DNA from: Eremomyces bilateralis CBS 781.70
Taxonomy: Eukaryota > Ascomycota > Dothideomycetes > Eremomycetales > Eremomycetaceae
NCBI RefSeq assembly: GCF_010015585.1
Contig: NW_022985075.1
Span: 310,001-374,000, forward strand
DNA: 64,000 nucleotides
Direction: 5' to 3'
In this document: one piece after another, positions 11,319-21,803 of the stretch
Position numbering within the stretch: position 1 is the stretch's first letter
Layout: the number at the start of each line of letters is the position of its first letter
Made by a program: the position numbers and the translations under genes
Notes under the pieces: model-generated
Database searches by the model: none
Seen by the model: only the letters and a program-made list of their open reading frames with translations
What the model was told of the DNA's origin: nothing

Positions 11319-13361
11319 ATGTCTTCACGATCAACGAAGCGCAGACGCCTCAATGGCGCCGCAAAGCAGTCATCTAAACCTACGACACATGATTCCCTTC
11401 CTGATGAACTTGGCGACCCATCGTTCTCCTTTGCCACGAACCTGTGGAACACCGAACAAGATTACGAACAGCGACCGCGAGCTCTCAAGAAAAAGGACAA
11501 AGCTGCGAGGCTGCCAATCCGGACGGATTCGGGATGGGTAGCCCAACCCAATGCAGAACCAGCTTCCGAAGGCGAATCATCGGATCTGCCAGATGCTGAT
11601 GAAGGAGTGCTGACTGGGTCAGAAGATGAGGAAACCGTTCCGGAGGAGCCAAAGATCCCGTTGAAACAGCTCATATTACAAACGAAGGAGGAATTGGCCA
11701 AGATTGCAAGTCAGATCAACGAAGATCCGGATGAGCACATTGGATCCTTGAAGCCCCTGGCAGCATTAGGAGAGACCGACAATGTACATGTGAAGCGGCT
11801 GGTCCTCGTGGCACAGTTGTCGATATACAAGGATTTGATTCCAGGTTACCGCATACGAGCACTTACTGAGGCCGAACGAAAAGAGAAGGTCACCAAGGAT
11901 ATCAGGAAGTTGCGAGCGTACGAACAGTCGCTCATGTCTGGCTATAAGGCATACATCGACGACTTGACCCGCCTGTCAAGGTCCCAAGCGGCGTCGGACA
12001 CGCCAGCGGGTACGCTTTCCGCCGTGGCTATACACTGCTCGACAATCTTGCTCGTCTCCGTTCCTCATTTCAACTTCCGCTCGGAGCTCATCAGGATCCT
12101 GACCCGGAAAGTAGCCATGATGCGTCAAGATGCGGAATGGTACAAGTGCATAGATGCGTTTGAGCAATTGTTCCGAGAAGACGAGGATGGCCATCAATCG
12201 TTCGAGGCGGTACAGATGCTGAGCAAGATGATCAAAGGGAAGTTCTACGCCGTTCACGAGGAGATCCTCAACACGTTTCTCCATCTACGATTGTTGTCCG
12301 AATTCTCGTCCAAGGCGTCGAACTCCAGGATCGACAAGGAGGACGACGAGGGGAGAATACATGGCAAGAAGCCGAGACAGAAGGAGGTGTTTCGCACAAA
12401 ACGTGAACGGAAGGTGTTGAAACAGCAAAAGACCCTCGATAATGAAATGAAGGAAGCGGACGCTGCCGTCAGTCATGAAGATCGTGACAAGATGCAAGGC
12501 GAAACGCTCAAGATTGTCTTGGGCATCTACTTCCGAATCTTGAAAACGAGAGAATCACGGTTAATGGGTGCGGTTCTTGAAGGGCTCGCACGATATGCGC
12601 ATCTCATCAACCAGGATTTCTTCGGTGATATTCTGGAGGTGTTGCGGGAACTGATCGCTCAGAGAGAGGCTTTGGTTGCTGCGGATGACAACGAAGAAGA
12701 TGAGGAAGAGAAGGCAGTCAGCTCCGCCACGGTAAGAAATACCACCCGAGAGTCGCTGTTGTGCTCGATCACGGCGTTCGCACTCCTCGAAGGCCAAGAT
12801 GCTTCGGCTTCAGCCTCATCTCTTGGACTTGACCTCAGTTTCTTCGTGGGACATCTCTATCGAACCTTGTACCCGGTTTCACTTGATGCAGACATCGAGT
12901 ACAGCTCCAAGTCCTTCCGGCTAGACGACCCCGGTTCCGAAACTCCCTCCCGTCCTCGCAAAGACAAAGTCAACGTCCAAACGACGATTGTCCTGCTCAT
13001 CCGGTGCCTCTCCTCCACCCTCATCCCTGAGACTGCGTTACGCTCCGTGCCGCCCGTTCGCATCGCCGCGTTCGTCAAACAGTTGCTGACCATCTCCCTG
13101 CAATTACCCGAGAAGTCCGCGCTGGCGATGCTCGGTCTGGGGACGCAGATCCTCAAGGCCCATGGACGGAAGATCGCCCCGTTGTGGCACACAGAGGAAC
13201 GCAAAGGTGATGGGGTTTTTGATCCGCTGAAGCCGGAGCTGGAGGCCAGCAATCCGTTTGCGAGTACCGTGTGGGAAGGTGAGATTTTGAGGCACCATTA
13301 CTGTCCGGCTGTGCGGGAAGCGGTCAGCGGTATTGAACGGGAAGCCATTGCGTCGAAGTAG
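11319..13361 (+). CDS. noc3: Nucleolar complex protein Noc3
   Basis: Noc3 heterodimerises with Noc2 to drive intranuclear maturation and export of pre-60S particles, and in yeast also takes part in replication licensing. Single exon, 680 aa, close to yeast Noc3 length. Visible features are a basic N-terminus (STKRRRLNG), acidic stretches, the conserved NOC3 core (KEELAKIASQINEDPDEHIG, then LKPLAAL), an FRSELIRILTRKVAM segment, a KxxRTKRERK-type basic region, and the CBF/Mak21-like C-terminal block (LPEKSALAMLGLG, then FDPLKPELEASNPFAS and WEGEILRHHYCPAV). Paired with nip7 across a short promoter. Confidence 0.93.
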   Translation: MSSRSTKRRRLNGAAKQSSKPTTHDSLPDELGDPSFSFATNLWNTEQDYEQRPRALKKKDKAARLPIRTDSGWVAQPNAEPASEGESSDLPDADEGVLTGSEDEETVPEEPKIPLKQLILQTKEELAKIASQINEDPDEHIGSLKPLAALGETDNVHVKRLVLVAQLSIYKDLIPGYRIRALTEAERKEKVTKDIRKLRAYEQSLMSGYKAYIDDLTRLSRSQAASDTPAGTLSAVAIHCSTILLVSVPHFNFRSELIRILTRKVAMMRQDAEWYKCIDAFEQLFREDEDGHQSFEAVQMLSKMIKGKFYAVHEEILNTFLHLRLLSEFSSKASNSRIDKEDDEGRIHGKKPRQKEVFRTKRERKVLKQQKTLDNEMKEADAAVSHEDRDKMQGETLKIVLGIYFRILKTRESRLMGAVLEGLARYAHLINQDFFGDILEVLRELIAQREALVAADDNEEDEEEKAVSSATVRNTTRESLLCSITAFALLEGQDASASASSLGLDLSFFVGHLYRTLYPVSLDADIEYSSKSFRLDDPGSETPSRPRKDKVNVQTTIVLLIRCLSSTLIPETALRSVPPVRIAAFVKQLLTISLQLPEKSALAMLGLGTQILKAHGRKIAPLWHTEERKGDGVFDPLKPELEASNPFASTVWEGEILRHHYCPAVREAVSGIEREAIASK

Positions 13362-14226
13362 ATCATTTTTGTTAGACAAGCGAGTCGCCTGCGATAGTAT
13401 TCAACCAGGCCCTAAATCCGGCTGTACTGTCTTAGCCGATATGCCATGCACATACATTAGTCTGGAGTAATCTCATAAAAGGCTCCAATTACGGCTTTTC
13501 GGTTCAATTGTGTCCTGGTGGAATTCAATCCCGTCCCCACATCTCGCAATCCTTCTGTTCCTTCACGTGTTGTCAAAATCGAATTCTGCGGAGCCCCCTT
13601 GGGTCGAGGCGATACGTCCGTATCGTCGGTCTCTCTATTTTGAAGCTCCGATATGATTTTCATGTCAACGCATATATAATTCATACTTATGCTAGCTCTC
13701 CGATTATCGGCAGCGCCTGTCGCGCGGAAACGAACTTTCTTGAGATATTGTTTTTGATATTAAATGGCAGCTTTGTTCGAGCTTCATCACTCACCATATC
13801 ACGTCAACGTCGTATAATCCATGAAAACACGTCTTCATCTTGCGGAGTACCTGATGACGCCGATCCATGTTCCGTATACACTTACAGACCCAACATTCTT
13901 CCTCGTCATCCCAATGGTGGAAGAACCTCAGCGCTCTGCCAGGCACCATCTGGATGCGGGTAGGGATCAACACAGACCAGGTTTAATATCCGGGAAATTT
14001 CAACGAGGAGAGTTCCAGGGTACATCCGAGTTCGAAGCTCTAATCCTCTCCGGAAGAAATTGAATTGAAACGAAATTGAGTAAAGTTGTATAATAGTTTG
14101 CGGGTTCGTCATGGATGCCAGCATCTCCTTGCCTCAAATTCCTCCCGCGTCCTTTCATTTTCCTCTCCTCGAGCAGCAAGTCAGTCTTTCAATTGCGCTC
14201 TTGTCGTGTCAGAGAACGTCGTCAAT
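13362..14226. other. Intergenic upstream of pectate lyase
   Basis: About 865 bp with only short, unrelated open frames. It probably contains the carbon-source-responsive promoter of the pectate lyase gene; no specific operator was established. Confidence 0.45.
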
Positions 14227-15485
14227 ATGAAAACAAGTCAATTAGTGTCGCTGTGCCTGGTGGCACTTACCAGCTGGAGTGTCGCCCATCCACAGGGTAA
14301 AGGTAACGGCCATGGGGAACATGGAGATGATGGAGGCCACGGAGGCCACGGAGGCGACGGAGGCCATGGAGATGGAGAACGATATCCACTCGTTGGGTTT
14401 GGGAAGGACAATCCTCTTGGCGAGACCACAGGAGGAGCAGGGGGACCAACGGTCACCGTCTCCACGGAAGAAGCATTGAGATCTGCGGTGGCGGTGAGTG
14501 GTGCTCCAAGCGCAACACTCCCTCTTAAGTCTTAACTGATCTTGTCCAGGGTGACGACAAGAAGGTCGTTTTGGTGAAGGGACATTACAACCTCACCGAG
14601 CGCCTCAAGGTCGGATCAAACAAGTCCATTCTTGGCCATGGGCGTGGAGCCTCGATCGTCAATGCCGGTATTACTGTGAACGGCCAAACCAATGTCATTA
14701 TCCGGAACTTGAAAGTTGGGCACGTTCCAGATAATGACGATGTCACTATCCAGAATACCACCCGAGTCTGGGTCGACCACTGCGAGTTTGAATCCAGGAT
14801 CTCACCCGAAATTGGACCTGATTTCTACGTACGTCTGGTCATCTAGCTTCTACAGCGAACCCCACTAACAGCCACACCAGGACGGCCAACTCGACATCGT
14901 CCGCGCCTCCGACTGGATCACCGTAAGCTGGACCTACTTCCACGACCACTGGAAGTCCTCTTTGATCGGCAACGCGGATAATCTCCGCGACGTCGACTTC
15001 GGCCACCTTCACATCACGTACCACCACAACTACTGGAGGAATTCCGGCACCCGCGGCCCCGCGGGCCGGTTCGGGCACCAGCACGTGTACAACAATCTGT
15101 ACGAGGACTTCCTGTACCAGGCGATCCACTCGCGGTCGGACAATCAGGTGCTGGTGGAGGGGAACGTGTTCACGGGGAAGACGAAGGAGGCGTTGAGCAC
15201 GTATGGACTGGTGATTCCGGCCGACAGCCCGAACACCAGCCCCGACGGTGATCCGGAGATTGATGGGTTTGCGAATCTGGGCGCAGGTGAGTGGATCCAC
15301 TCCGTTCAAATGGATTTCTAGTGATATAGGTGACTGATCAAATGATAGAGAACGACTTCGGTACCGCGACGACTAACATTACGCAAACGGGAAATTTCAC
15401 CAAAGCTCCGTACGAGTATAAACTGACGGAATTGAAAGCTGTGGCGTGGACAGTGAAGGCTGGCGTTGGTCTCGGGAAGATATAA
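14227..15485 (+). CDS. Secreted pectate lyase, polysaccharide lyase family 1
   Basis: Cleaves de-esterified pectin by beta-elimination outside the cell. The start ATG opens a signal peptide (MKTSQLVSLCLVALTSWSVA). A Gly/His/Asp-rich linker of GGHGG-type repeats (about residues 23-55) follows, then the right-handed beta-helix domain. Four exons: the introns begin after VAV-type codons near 14494, at about 14828, and at about 15287, all GT...AG. Ca2+/substrate motifs are visible: NVIIRNLKV, TRVWVDHCEF, ITYHHNYW and RGPAGRFGH with the catalytic Arg region. The protein ends KAGVGLGKI. PL1 enzymes usually lack such a His-rich linker, which could bind metal or tether the enzyme. Expect induction by pectin and glucose repression by family analogy. 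Confidence 0.92.
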
Positions 15486-15668
15486 GTGTGAGAGATAATA
15501 GTTGAGCGCTGTATACGGAACGAGACGAGGACGCAAATATTCCTTTCTTAATGCTTCCAAAAGCTATCACTGTGTATATGAGCTTTGCCAACCAAATATG
15601 ACGCGTTGATCATAGTCCCAAACTCAGCCTCTGCTTGGTCTTTTCGCTTTGAACATTGTAGTTATATG

Positions 15669-17633
15669 TCACGAATCCCCTTGTAACCTTCTCATCCTTT
15701 CCTCCGCAGCCCTCGCCCTCCTCTCCCGCTCCACCCTCATCCTCATCTGCGCATCCATTCCCCTCATCTCCTCCTCCCTCCTCTCCTGCCCAGACTGATT
15801 CCTCCCCGCCGCAATCTTCCCCACTGCCTTCCCCGCCACCGTCGACCCCCTCCCCCACCGCGCCCCCTCCCTCTCCCTCTCCCGCCTCCCCTCCTCCTCC
15901 CGCTCCTGCTCAATCCGATCCATCTCCACCTTTCGCCGCTCCGTTTCCTCTGCCTCTGCCTCCGCCTTCTCCCGCGCCACCTGTGCTACCACCTCGGCTT
16001 TCGACAGCGGAGCGCCCACCGCCGCGGCGTCCCAGTTCCATTTCGTCTCGCCGATCTCGGCGCGTGCGATCCGAAAGGCGTCTTTGGTAGCGCGATCACT
16101 GGCGAGTTGGGCGGCGGTTTTGCCGTCGGCGTTGCGGGTGGTGGGGTTCGAGTTGCCTTTGACGAGGAGGGCTGATACGATGGCGGGGATGGAGAGCTTG
16201 GAGGCGAGGTGGAGCGGTGCGGCGAGGGAAGCGCGCTGGTGGGATGGGATGCCGGGGATGGCGACGTCGGGGTGGAGGTTGTAATCCGCGTCGAGAGAAT
16301 TGGATGAGAGATAGGATAGTAGAGCAGGCGCGCGTGCACGACGAATCAATGACGCGATCTGTGTCGTGTGATGCATCTGCATCTGCTCTTCTTCTGACAA
16401 CACCTTTTTCTCCGGTGCCGGCTTCCTCGACGGTGACTGTTTCCGTTGCGGCGCACCGAGCCCCGCCAACTGGTCCCGATGGGGTTCCTCCTCCACTTTC
16501 GCCACTTTCGCTTTTGTCACCTCCACGAACGCCCGCATCAACTCCCCCTGCGTCGCCCTCCGCGTACTAAACGGAAACCCACGTATCCTCGGATCATCCC
16601 TCCGGATCGCCTGCCCATGATGCTCCCCGAACAGCGTCGCGCGATTCGCCGTCCCCGCCGCGCGCACGAACAGCAGCTCCGCCGCATCGATCATCGGCTT
16701 CCACTCGACCAGCAGCGCGCGTATCTCGGCGATCAGCGCCGCTTCGTTGTAGCGGCGCAGCGAGGACCCGGCAGAGTGCGCTGCGCCTTTCGCGGCGTCG
16801 TTGGAGGATTGCCCGCCGCCTTGTTTGCGGCGCGTCGTGTACCGGTGGAAGGTCTTGTGCGCGAGGACGGTTGCGTGGCGGTCGGGGGCGCCGGTGTGGG
16901 TTTTGGCGCCGCTGGGCTTGGGGCGGAGGGACACGACCATGCCGGCGAAGTGGCCGCCGCCGATCATGCAGAGGAAATAGGTGGGAGAGTCGGCAGAGGA
17001 CGGGGTAGCTGAGGATTTCGGTTTTTTGGGCGGAAGTTTTGGCTCCAGTTGCTTTCGGCGGATGGTGTCGACTAGATGTGAGGGCTCATCTTGCTCAGCC
17101 TGGCTGAAAACAGCTCTATAGACGCTGAGCTTGGTGTCCGCTGGTAGAATCTTGCTCGAAAACCATATCACTGGCTGTTTCCCTAACCGTACGGTATGAT
17201 TCGTGGAGTCCTCGCTGCTCTCGGGTGATATCTTCGCCTGTTTCTTTAACAACAGACTCAAATTATCCCGCGTCTTGTCCGCCTCCTCTTGCTCTTCTGC
17301 ATCCGACTCATCGGACTCGCTTCCCGATATGCTTTCGTCCAAATCCCCGATTAATCGGTCGAATTCCGCCTCCGTGATAGCAGGCTGGGCTTTGATTTTG
17401 CGCTTGAGATTATATCGATGATAGTCCGACCGAACATGTTCGCGTTGTTCCTGTAGATTAGCGAACGTCTGGCTGCAGAGTCCACATGATGTGGATTTGA
17501 TTGTTTGGTCTGCCGCCTCCGATTTCAAGGGATCTGCTTTGGGTTTCGGGTGATATTCTGTCGTCGGTGATACTGCTGTGTATGTGGACGCCAAGGTCAA
17601 CGTCTCAAGGAGCTCCTTCGGTAGATCAAACAC
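15669..17633 (-). CDS. vms1: Vms1/ANKZF1-type peptidyl-tRNA hydrolase
   Basis: Releases stalled nascent chains from peptidyl-tRNA on 60S subunits in ribosome quality control, and is linked to Cdc48 and mitochondria. A single exon of 654 aa encodes, in order, a C2H2-like finger (CGLCSQTF...REHVRSDYH, about residues 48-72), an acidic stretch, the VLRF1 catalytic domain (YFLCMIGGGHFAGMVVSLRP, HKTFHRYTTRRKQGGGQ with the family Gln, and the AELLFVRAAGTANR block), ankyrin-type repeats (around 470-545; HLASKLSIPAIVSALL), and a charged coiled coil at the C-terminus with Arg/Glu-rich repeats. A typical Cdc48-binding VIM is plausible in the Arg-rich tail but was not proven. Confidence 0.93.
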   Translation of the reverse strand: MFDLPKELLETLTLASTYTAVSPTTEYHPKPKADPLKSEAADQTIKSTSCGLCSQTFANLQEQREHVRSDYHRYNLKRKIKAQPAITEAEFDRLIGDLDESISGSESDESDAEEQEEADKTRDNLSLLLKKQAKISPESSEDSTNHTVRLGKQPVIWFSSKILPADTKLSVYRAVFSQAEQDEPSHLVDTIRRKQLEPKLPPKKPKSSATPSSADSPTYFLCMIGGGHFAGMVVSLRPKPSGAKTHTGAPDRHATVLAHKTFHRYTTRRKQGGGQSSNDAAKGAAHSAGSSLRRYNEAALIAEIRALLVEWKPMIDAAELLFVRAAGTANRATLFGEHHGQAIRRDDPRIRGFPFSTRRATQGELMRAFVEVTKAKVAKVEEEPHRDQLAGLGAPQRKQSPSRKPAPEKKVLSEEEQMQMHHTTQIASLIRRARAPALLSYLSSNSLDADYNLHPDVAIPGIPSHQRASLAAPLHLASKLSIPAIVSALLVKGNSNPTTRNADGKTAAQLASDRATKDAFRIARAEIGETKWNWDAAAVGAPLSKAEVVAQVAREKAEAEAEETERRKVEMDRIEQEREEEGRREREREGARWGRGSTVAGKAVGKIAAGRNQSGQERREEEMRGMDAQMRMRVERERRARAAEERMRRLQGDS

Positions 17634-18287
17634 TGGACAGAGTTAGCAACGAACATGTCCAACAGGCCATGAGAGACTGAACGGTAGAGGTGGCGCCGGA
17701 CCAAATCGTCCTGCCTGGAACTTTGCGGTGACGCCATAGGAAAATCCGCTCAATGATCAGGGTGAAAATTTAGCTGAATACACATGTAGATGATTGTTTA
17801 TAAAGTACGCAAATTCTAGCCTTAGAGGAGATATGGGAGAGTGAGTCCAGACAATTCTTCGACGTTGCCGAACACATTCTGGGACACCGGCATGTGGGAA
17901 TGACTCAGACGTTGATCGACATCAGGAACACATGAGTCAGCTGTGGATCTAGCGGCGCTGTTTCCGAACATGACGTCGTTACATGAAATGTCGCCAGCCA
18001 TTGTAAGCAGCTGTCTATTGCGATGAAGATGGCATACAAAGGACACATTAGCAAAATATAGGCAATTAAGAAGTAGCGGTGTCAATAGTGGTTGTATTGT
18101 ATTTTGCTATATTGCTCTCCGTGGTAGCAACTCCTTCCAGACCGGATCTGAAGGTCTCGACATTGTTTGTCGAGGGGGTATCTCAATCCAATAATGGGCA
18201 GCTTCCTCTTCTCCCCTCGCTGAAATCCTATCGGCATACCAGTCTGTTTATCCTGGTATAACCGCAAATAACTCCCCAGCCCGCCCA
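17634..18287. other. Intergenic, no gene seen
   Basis: 654 bp between the vms1 start and the sgf73 stop, both on the minus strand. It contains the vms1 promoter; open frames here are short and unrecognised. Confidence 0.5.
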
Positions 18288-19700
18288 CTAGACATGTGAA
18301 CCCACCGCACCGGACACACTTGCCTTCCTTGGAGCCAACGGCTGAGGTGCAATCTGCCTCGACGCCCCTCCTCCCGAGCTCATCCCCACGCTCGGCCGCC
18401 GCGACTGGCTATCATAAACACTCCCCGTGCCCGACGCTGCTTCATTCACACCCGCCTGTCCCCCGTCGTTTTCGTCGTCCCGGGCCGTGTTGAAGAGCGT
18501 GGACCCTCGCGCGCCACCCAGGGCGTTGATCAGCATTTCTTTGACGCGGTTGTATTGATATTTCCGCTTCATGTCGACGATGGCGGGTTGGTAGATCGGA
18601 CGGGGGTGGGCGCGGCGGAAGGCGTTGAGGACGGCTTCCTTCTCTTCGTCGGAGTCGACGGGGCCTTGGTTGTCGAACTCGTCGGCGAGAGGGGCGTTGG
18701 CATCCATCGCGGCCCCTAAATTGGTTGTCAGTGATGCGAGAGTAATAGTCGACGGAAACCAAAACTCACGTTGCTGCTTGGCCTGGTTCTTCTTCTGGTA
18801 TTGGGCGAGAAGCATATCATACGGCATGCTCCGACCCGTCACGCCCCGCTTGGCACCCATCGAATGGCTCTTACACGTGAGACTCCTCGCACACTGCGCA
18901 CCGTTGGGCAGGATAACGCCGCACTGCTTTTCGACATCGACAGGCTGCTTCGGCTTCGGCACCTTGGCCTTGGGCTCGTCCTTTTTCTTCTTCTTGGAGT
19001 TGGGCCCCTTGTCGGCATCCCCGTCCGCCTTCCGCTTCTTCCCCTTCTTCGCTCCAGATTCGTCAGCATTGGCCTTGACCGCGCTTTTCCGGGCGCCTTT
19101 CCCTTTCTCACCGGCATCGTCGTCTTCGCCTTTCTCCTTGCGGGCCGCGGCGTCCTTGGCTTCCTTGGCTTCCTTCTTCCGTTGCTGTTTTTCTTGCTTC
19201 TTTTTTAGGCAGTCGCGGATGTGGGCAGGGGCGAAGAGTCGGGCGACGGGTTTCTTGCAGTGTTTGCATTGGACGATGTCGGGGGTGTCATCCAAAGGTC
19301 TGCCATTGGGAAAGGCGGCCAGCGTACGATCATCTGGAGGGTTTATGAAAGGGGAGGTTGCTCGGCTGGCGTCAGACTTCTTGCTTGCAGGTTCTAGATA
19401 GCCCGAAGTAAGCACACATCCATAGCCTAGAGTAATATCGGAGTGTCTTGGACATACCAATGATTTCAGTATCCTTCCAGTTCCCTGGTTTTGTCTGTTT
19501 TGGAGCAGGTTTCTTGATCTTCAGGTCCTTCACTGGCTTCTTATCATCGTCCGTAAAGAGCCTGTCGTAGATTGATGGGTCGACGAGTCCATGTCCCGGA
19601 TACCTGGGTGCGGTGTTGGCTGGAGCTGCAATATGTCAATACGTTTCTCATGTCGGTGGGTAGTTGCGAAGGTACCTTTCTTGGCTCCGCCTGAAGACAT
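18288..19700 (-). CDS. sgf73: SAGA complex subunit Sgf73 (SCA7 domain)
   Basis: Ataxin-7 orthologue anchoring the deubiquitinase module (Ubp8) to SAGA. A short first exon (MSSGGAKK, ATG at 19698-19700) is spliced to an exon with APRYPGHGLVDPSIYDRLFT and KPGNWKDTEIIG, then EPASKKSDASR. Next come a Cys-x2-Cys/His motif (VQCKHCKKPVARLFAPAHI), long Lys-rich low complexity, and the SCA7 domain (CGVILPNGAQCARSLTCKSH, then SMGAKRGVTGRSMPYDMLL). A further intron interrupts after KKNQAKQQ and leads to AAMDANAPLADEF. The order ZnF, basic linker, SCA7, tail matches fungal Sgf73. Confidence 0.9.
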
Positions 19701-20751
19701 TGTAGAGGCAAAAGGTAGCAGACAAACCCCGTTGAAATGGCTTAGTTGGACAGGAGCTAGAGTCCGATATGGCGTGTCGAACGAATAGTAAGACGAAGAA
19801 GTGGGATTGGCGGTGATGGACTGGATGGCGATTCGGTTGTATGGGGTGTGCCGTAGTGGACTCCTAAGGTTGTGGGGTGCAGAGCCTCGAACAGTTAGGG
19901 GACCAGTGTAGGAGGGAGGAGGATTGGAATTCGTATGGGGACGGGTCGGGTAGATAGAGAGTCCTCCAAATTGAATAACTAGCGGATCCTCCAAAAGTCA
20001 AATCTAAGGCGGTTATGGTAAAAGTCGGAATATCACCAGAAATACCAGGAGGCGGAGGACGAAAAGTGACGAAGTATTTACGGCGGAGATGTTGCACTGG
20101 ACCGAAAGTGACAATGGGCAGATTTGGTGAGAGACGCCCGCATACGCCGAGAGATGCACGTGACTGGCTTCTCGAATTTGCACGTGACAGACACCATCTG
20201 TCACGTGCAAATGGTGCCTTGGTGCCTTGGTGCCTCATCCTTATAACCATAACTGTAACTGTAACGTGTAGTTAACAGTCAAGTAACGTAACATAATCTG
20301 ATGTGAATCCCAGCCCCAGTCCTGCCTTCAGTTCAATATTCATTTGCCTATCTCATGAGGTATCTCCTATTATATTCGGAATTCAGGATGCCATTCTACA
20401 GGGAGATACTTGCATAAAGTGTCTGCCTGCGACCCAACCTCAAAACCTCTACGTGTTGTGCGTCTGTGTGCATCTCGTGCATCTTGCGCATCTTATGTAT
20501 CGTGTGCATCTGATATATTTTGTATGTCTTAGTTATGTATCTTTGGATTTTAGAATTCCTCACTTTCAGACCTCAAGTCCGTTGATGGATTGTTAACCCC
20601 ATCACTGAACCAGGAGCCCCTACAACGTACTGTGCAAGCATATTTTGGCTTTACTCCCGAAGGCAAATTCGGAACGCTGGGAACACTGGACTGGAGCCTT
20701 CCAGCGATCTGGAATAAACACGACCGTTAAATTCATACCATCTATGGCCTA
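19701..20751. other. Intergenic with CACGTG hairpin and short repeats
   Basis: Between sgf73 (minus) and the F-box relic (plus). It contains a perfect inverted repeat built on CACGTG (20176-20212), a three-copy GGTGCCTT-type tandem repeat (20213-20234), and a degenerate TGCATCT-rich tract around 20460-20520. No gene was recognised. Confidence 0.5.
20176..20212. promoter_or_regulatory. Inverted repeat carrying two CACGTGAC boxes
   Basis: 14-bp perfect arms (ATTTGCACGTGACA and its complement) are separated by 9 bp; a third CACGTGAC lies just upstream near 20157. CACGTGAC is the Cbf1/bHLH-type core. The paired arrangement suggests a factor-binding site or hairpin upstream of sgf73; function is inferred. 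Confidence 0.45.
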
Positions 20752-21502
20752 ATGCCTGGAACCTACAGGACTTCTTTGGGCAACCTGGATATACTGCCTC
20801 TGGAGATCAACACGATCATCTCCGCTCTTGATATATCTAGTGTCAAAGGGTTGAAAGCTACCAACAGACACGCTTTTGATGTTATTCATTCCCATCCACT
20901 GTTCAAATTCATTGATTCCAAGGCCCAAAACGTTCTCCGTGACCTCCGAGCGAGCAAGGCAGCTGACAGAATCACTTCAAGGATTATTTGATAAGCTCAG
21001 CGAATGCACATGCTACGAATGCGGCGACTTTAGAGGGTACATATATCTCTTCGCCTTTGAGCGACTCTGTTATTGCTGCGTGAACGACAAGGGCAACAGT
21101 CTTTTCGATCAGCAGAAATACCTCCCGCTTCTACCATCTTATACGGTGATAGAGTCTGGGCAGACTCTGGATGCCCTGGACACTCTACCACCAATTTAGG
21201 GCTACCCGGGATCCTATGGGTTCAACCGCTTTTATACGGAAAAGGGTAATGGTCCACTGGTTGATCACGCATCGATATGCAATGCCGGGATCACGGTTCA
21301 CGGCTCCATATAGGTCATGTATGATTACGCCTTGAACCGCGATCCCGCGGACGTGAGGTCGTGCAGAAAAATGGTCAGACTGCGTGAAAAGCAGGCGGTT
21401 ACACAAATCATGGCACGGAGCGTCGCACGTCATCTGACGGAGTGGAAACTCATAGAGAAAATGCTCAGTTGGGAACTCCGAAAAATATATCGAGTTTTCT
21501 AA
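20752..21502 (+). pseudogene. Decayed F-box-type gene
   Basis: The first frame (20752-20991) gives LDILPLEINTIISALDISSV and NRHAFDVIHSHPLF, an F-box-like start. About 20965 the protein-like signal moves to another frame: LQGLFDKLSECTCYECGDF, then YIYLFAFERLCYCC. That frame stops at 21197-21199. Further fragments follow in other frames, including GYPGSYGFNRF-like and YALNRDPADVRSCRKMV, then ARHLTEWKLIEK up to 21502. The order (F-box, Cys-rich middle, basic C-terminal region) matches fungal F-box proteins. At least three frame changes or stops indicate a dead gene; introns alone do not explain them. Sequence errors are a lesser alternative. Confidence 0.55.
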
Positions 21503-21803
21503 GAGGCTGTCTGCACTGCACAGGCTCCTGACCTCTAGTATGGATCTTAAGATACTATGAGCCCCCTTGTTTTGTGCTGGAAACACTGAAGCTAATTCTT
21601 GAAAAGGGGATTATGCAACCACCCTTTCAGTTTGTGGCCCACAGCACCTCGCCTTGGCAGTATTTGCACGGATATCGAAATGGAACTCATCCGACGCCGC
21701 AACATAATCCAAGCACTCAAGTCTCAAACCGAAGCCATCCCTTCCAGTTTCTACACTTTCCATCCCATCACAGATACGGTGCTGCCTGCCCAAGTTCACG
21801 AAG

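Noticed and set aside
18625-19401. 258-codon plus-strand frame
   Set aside because: Antisense shadow of the Lys-rich part of sgf73, giving artificial Phe/Ser-rich sequence.
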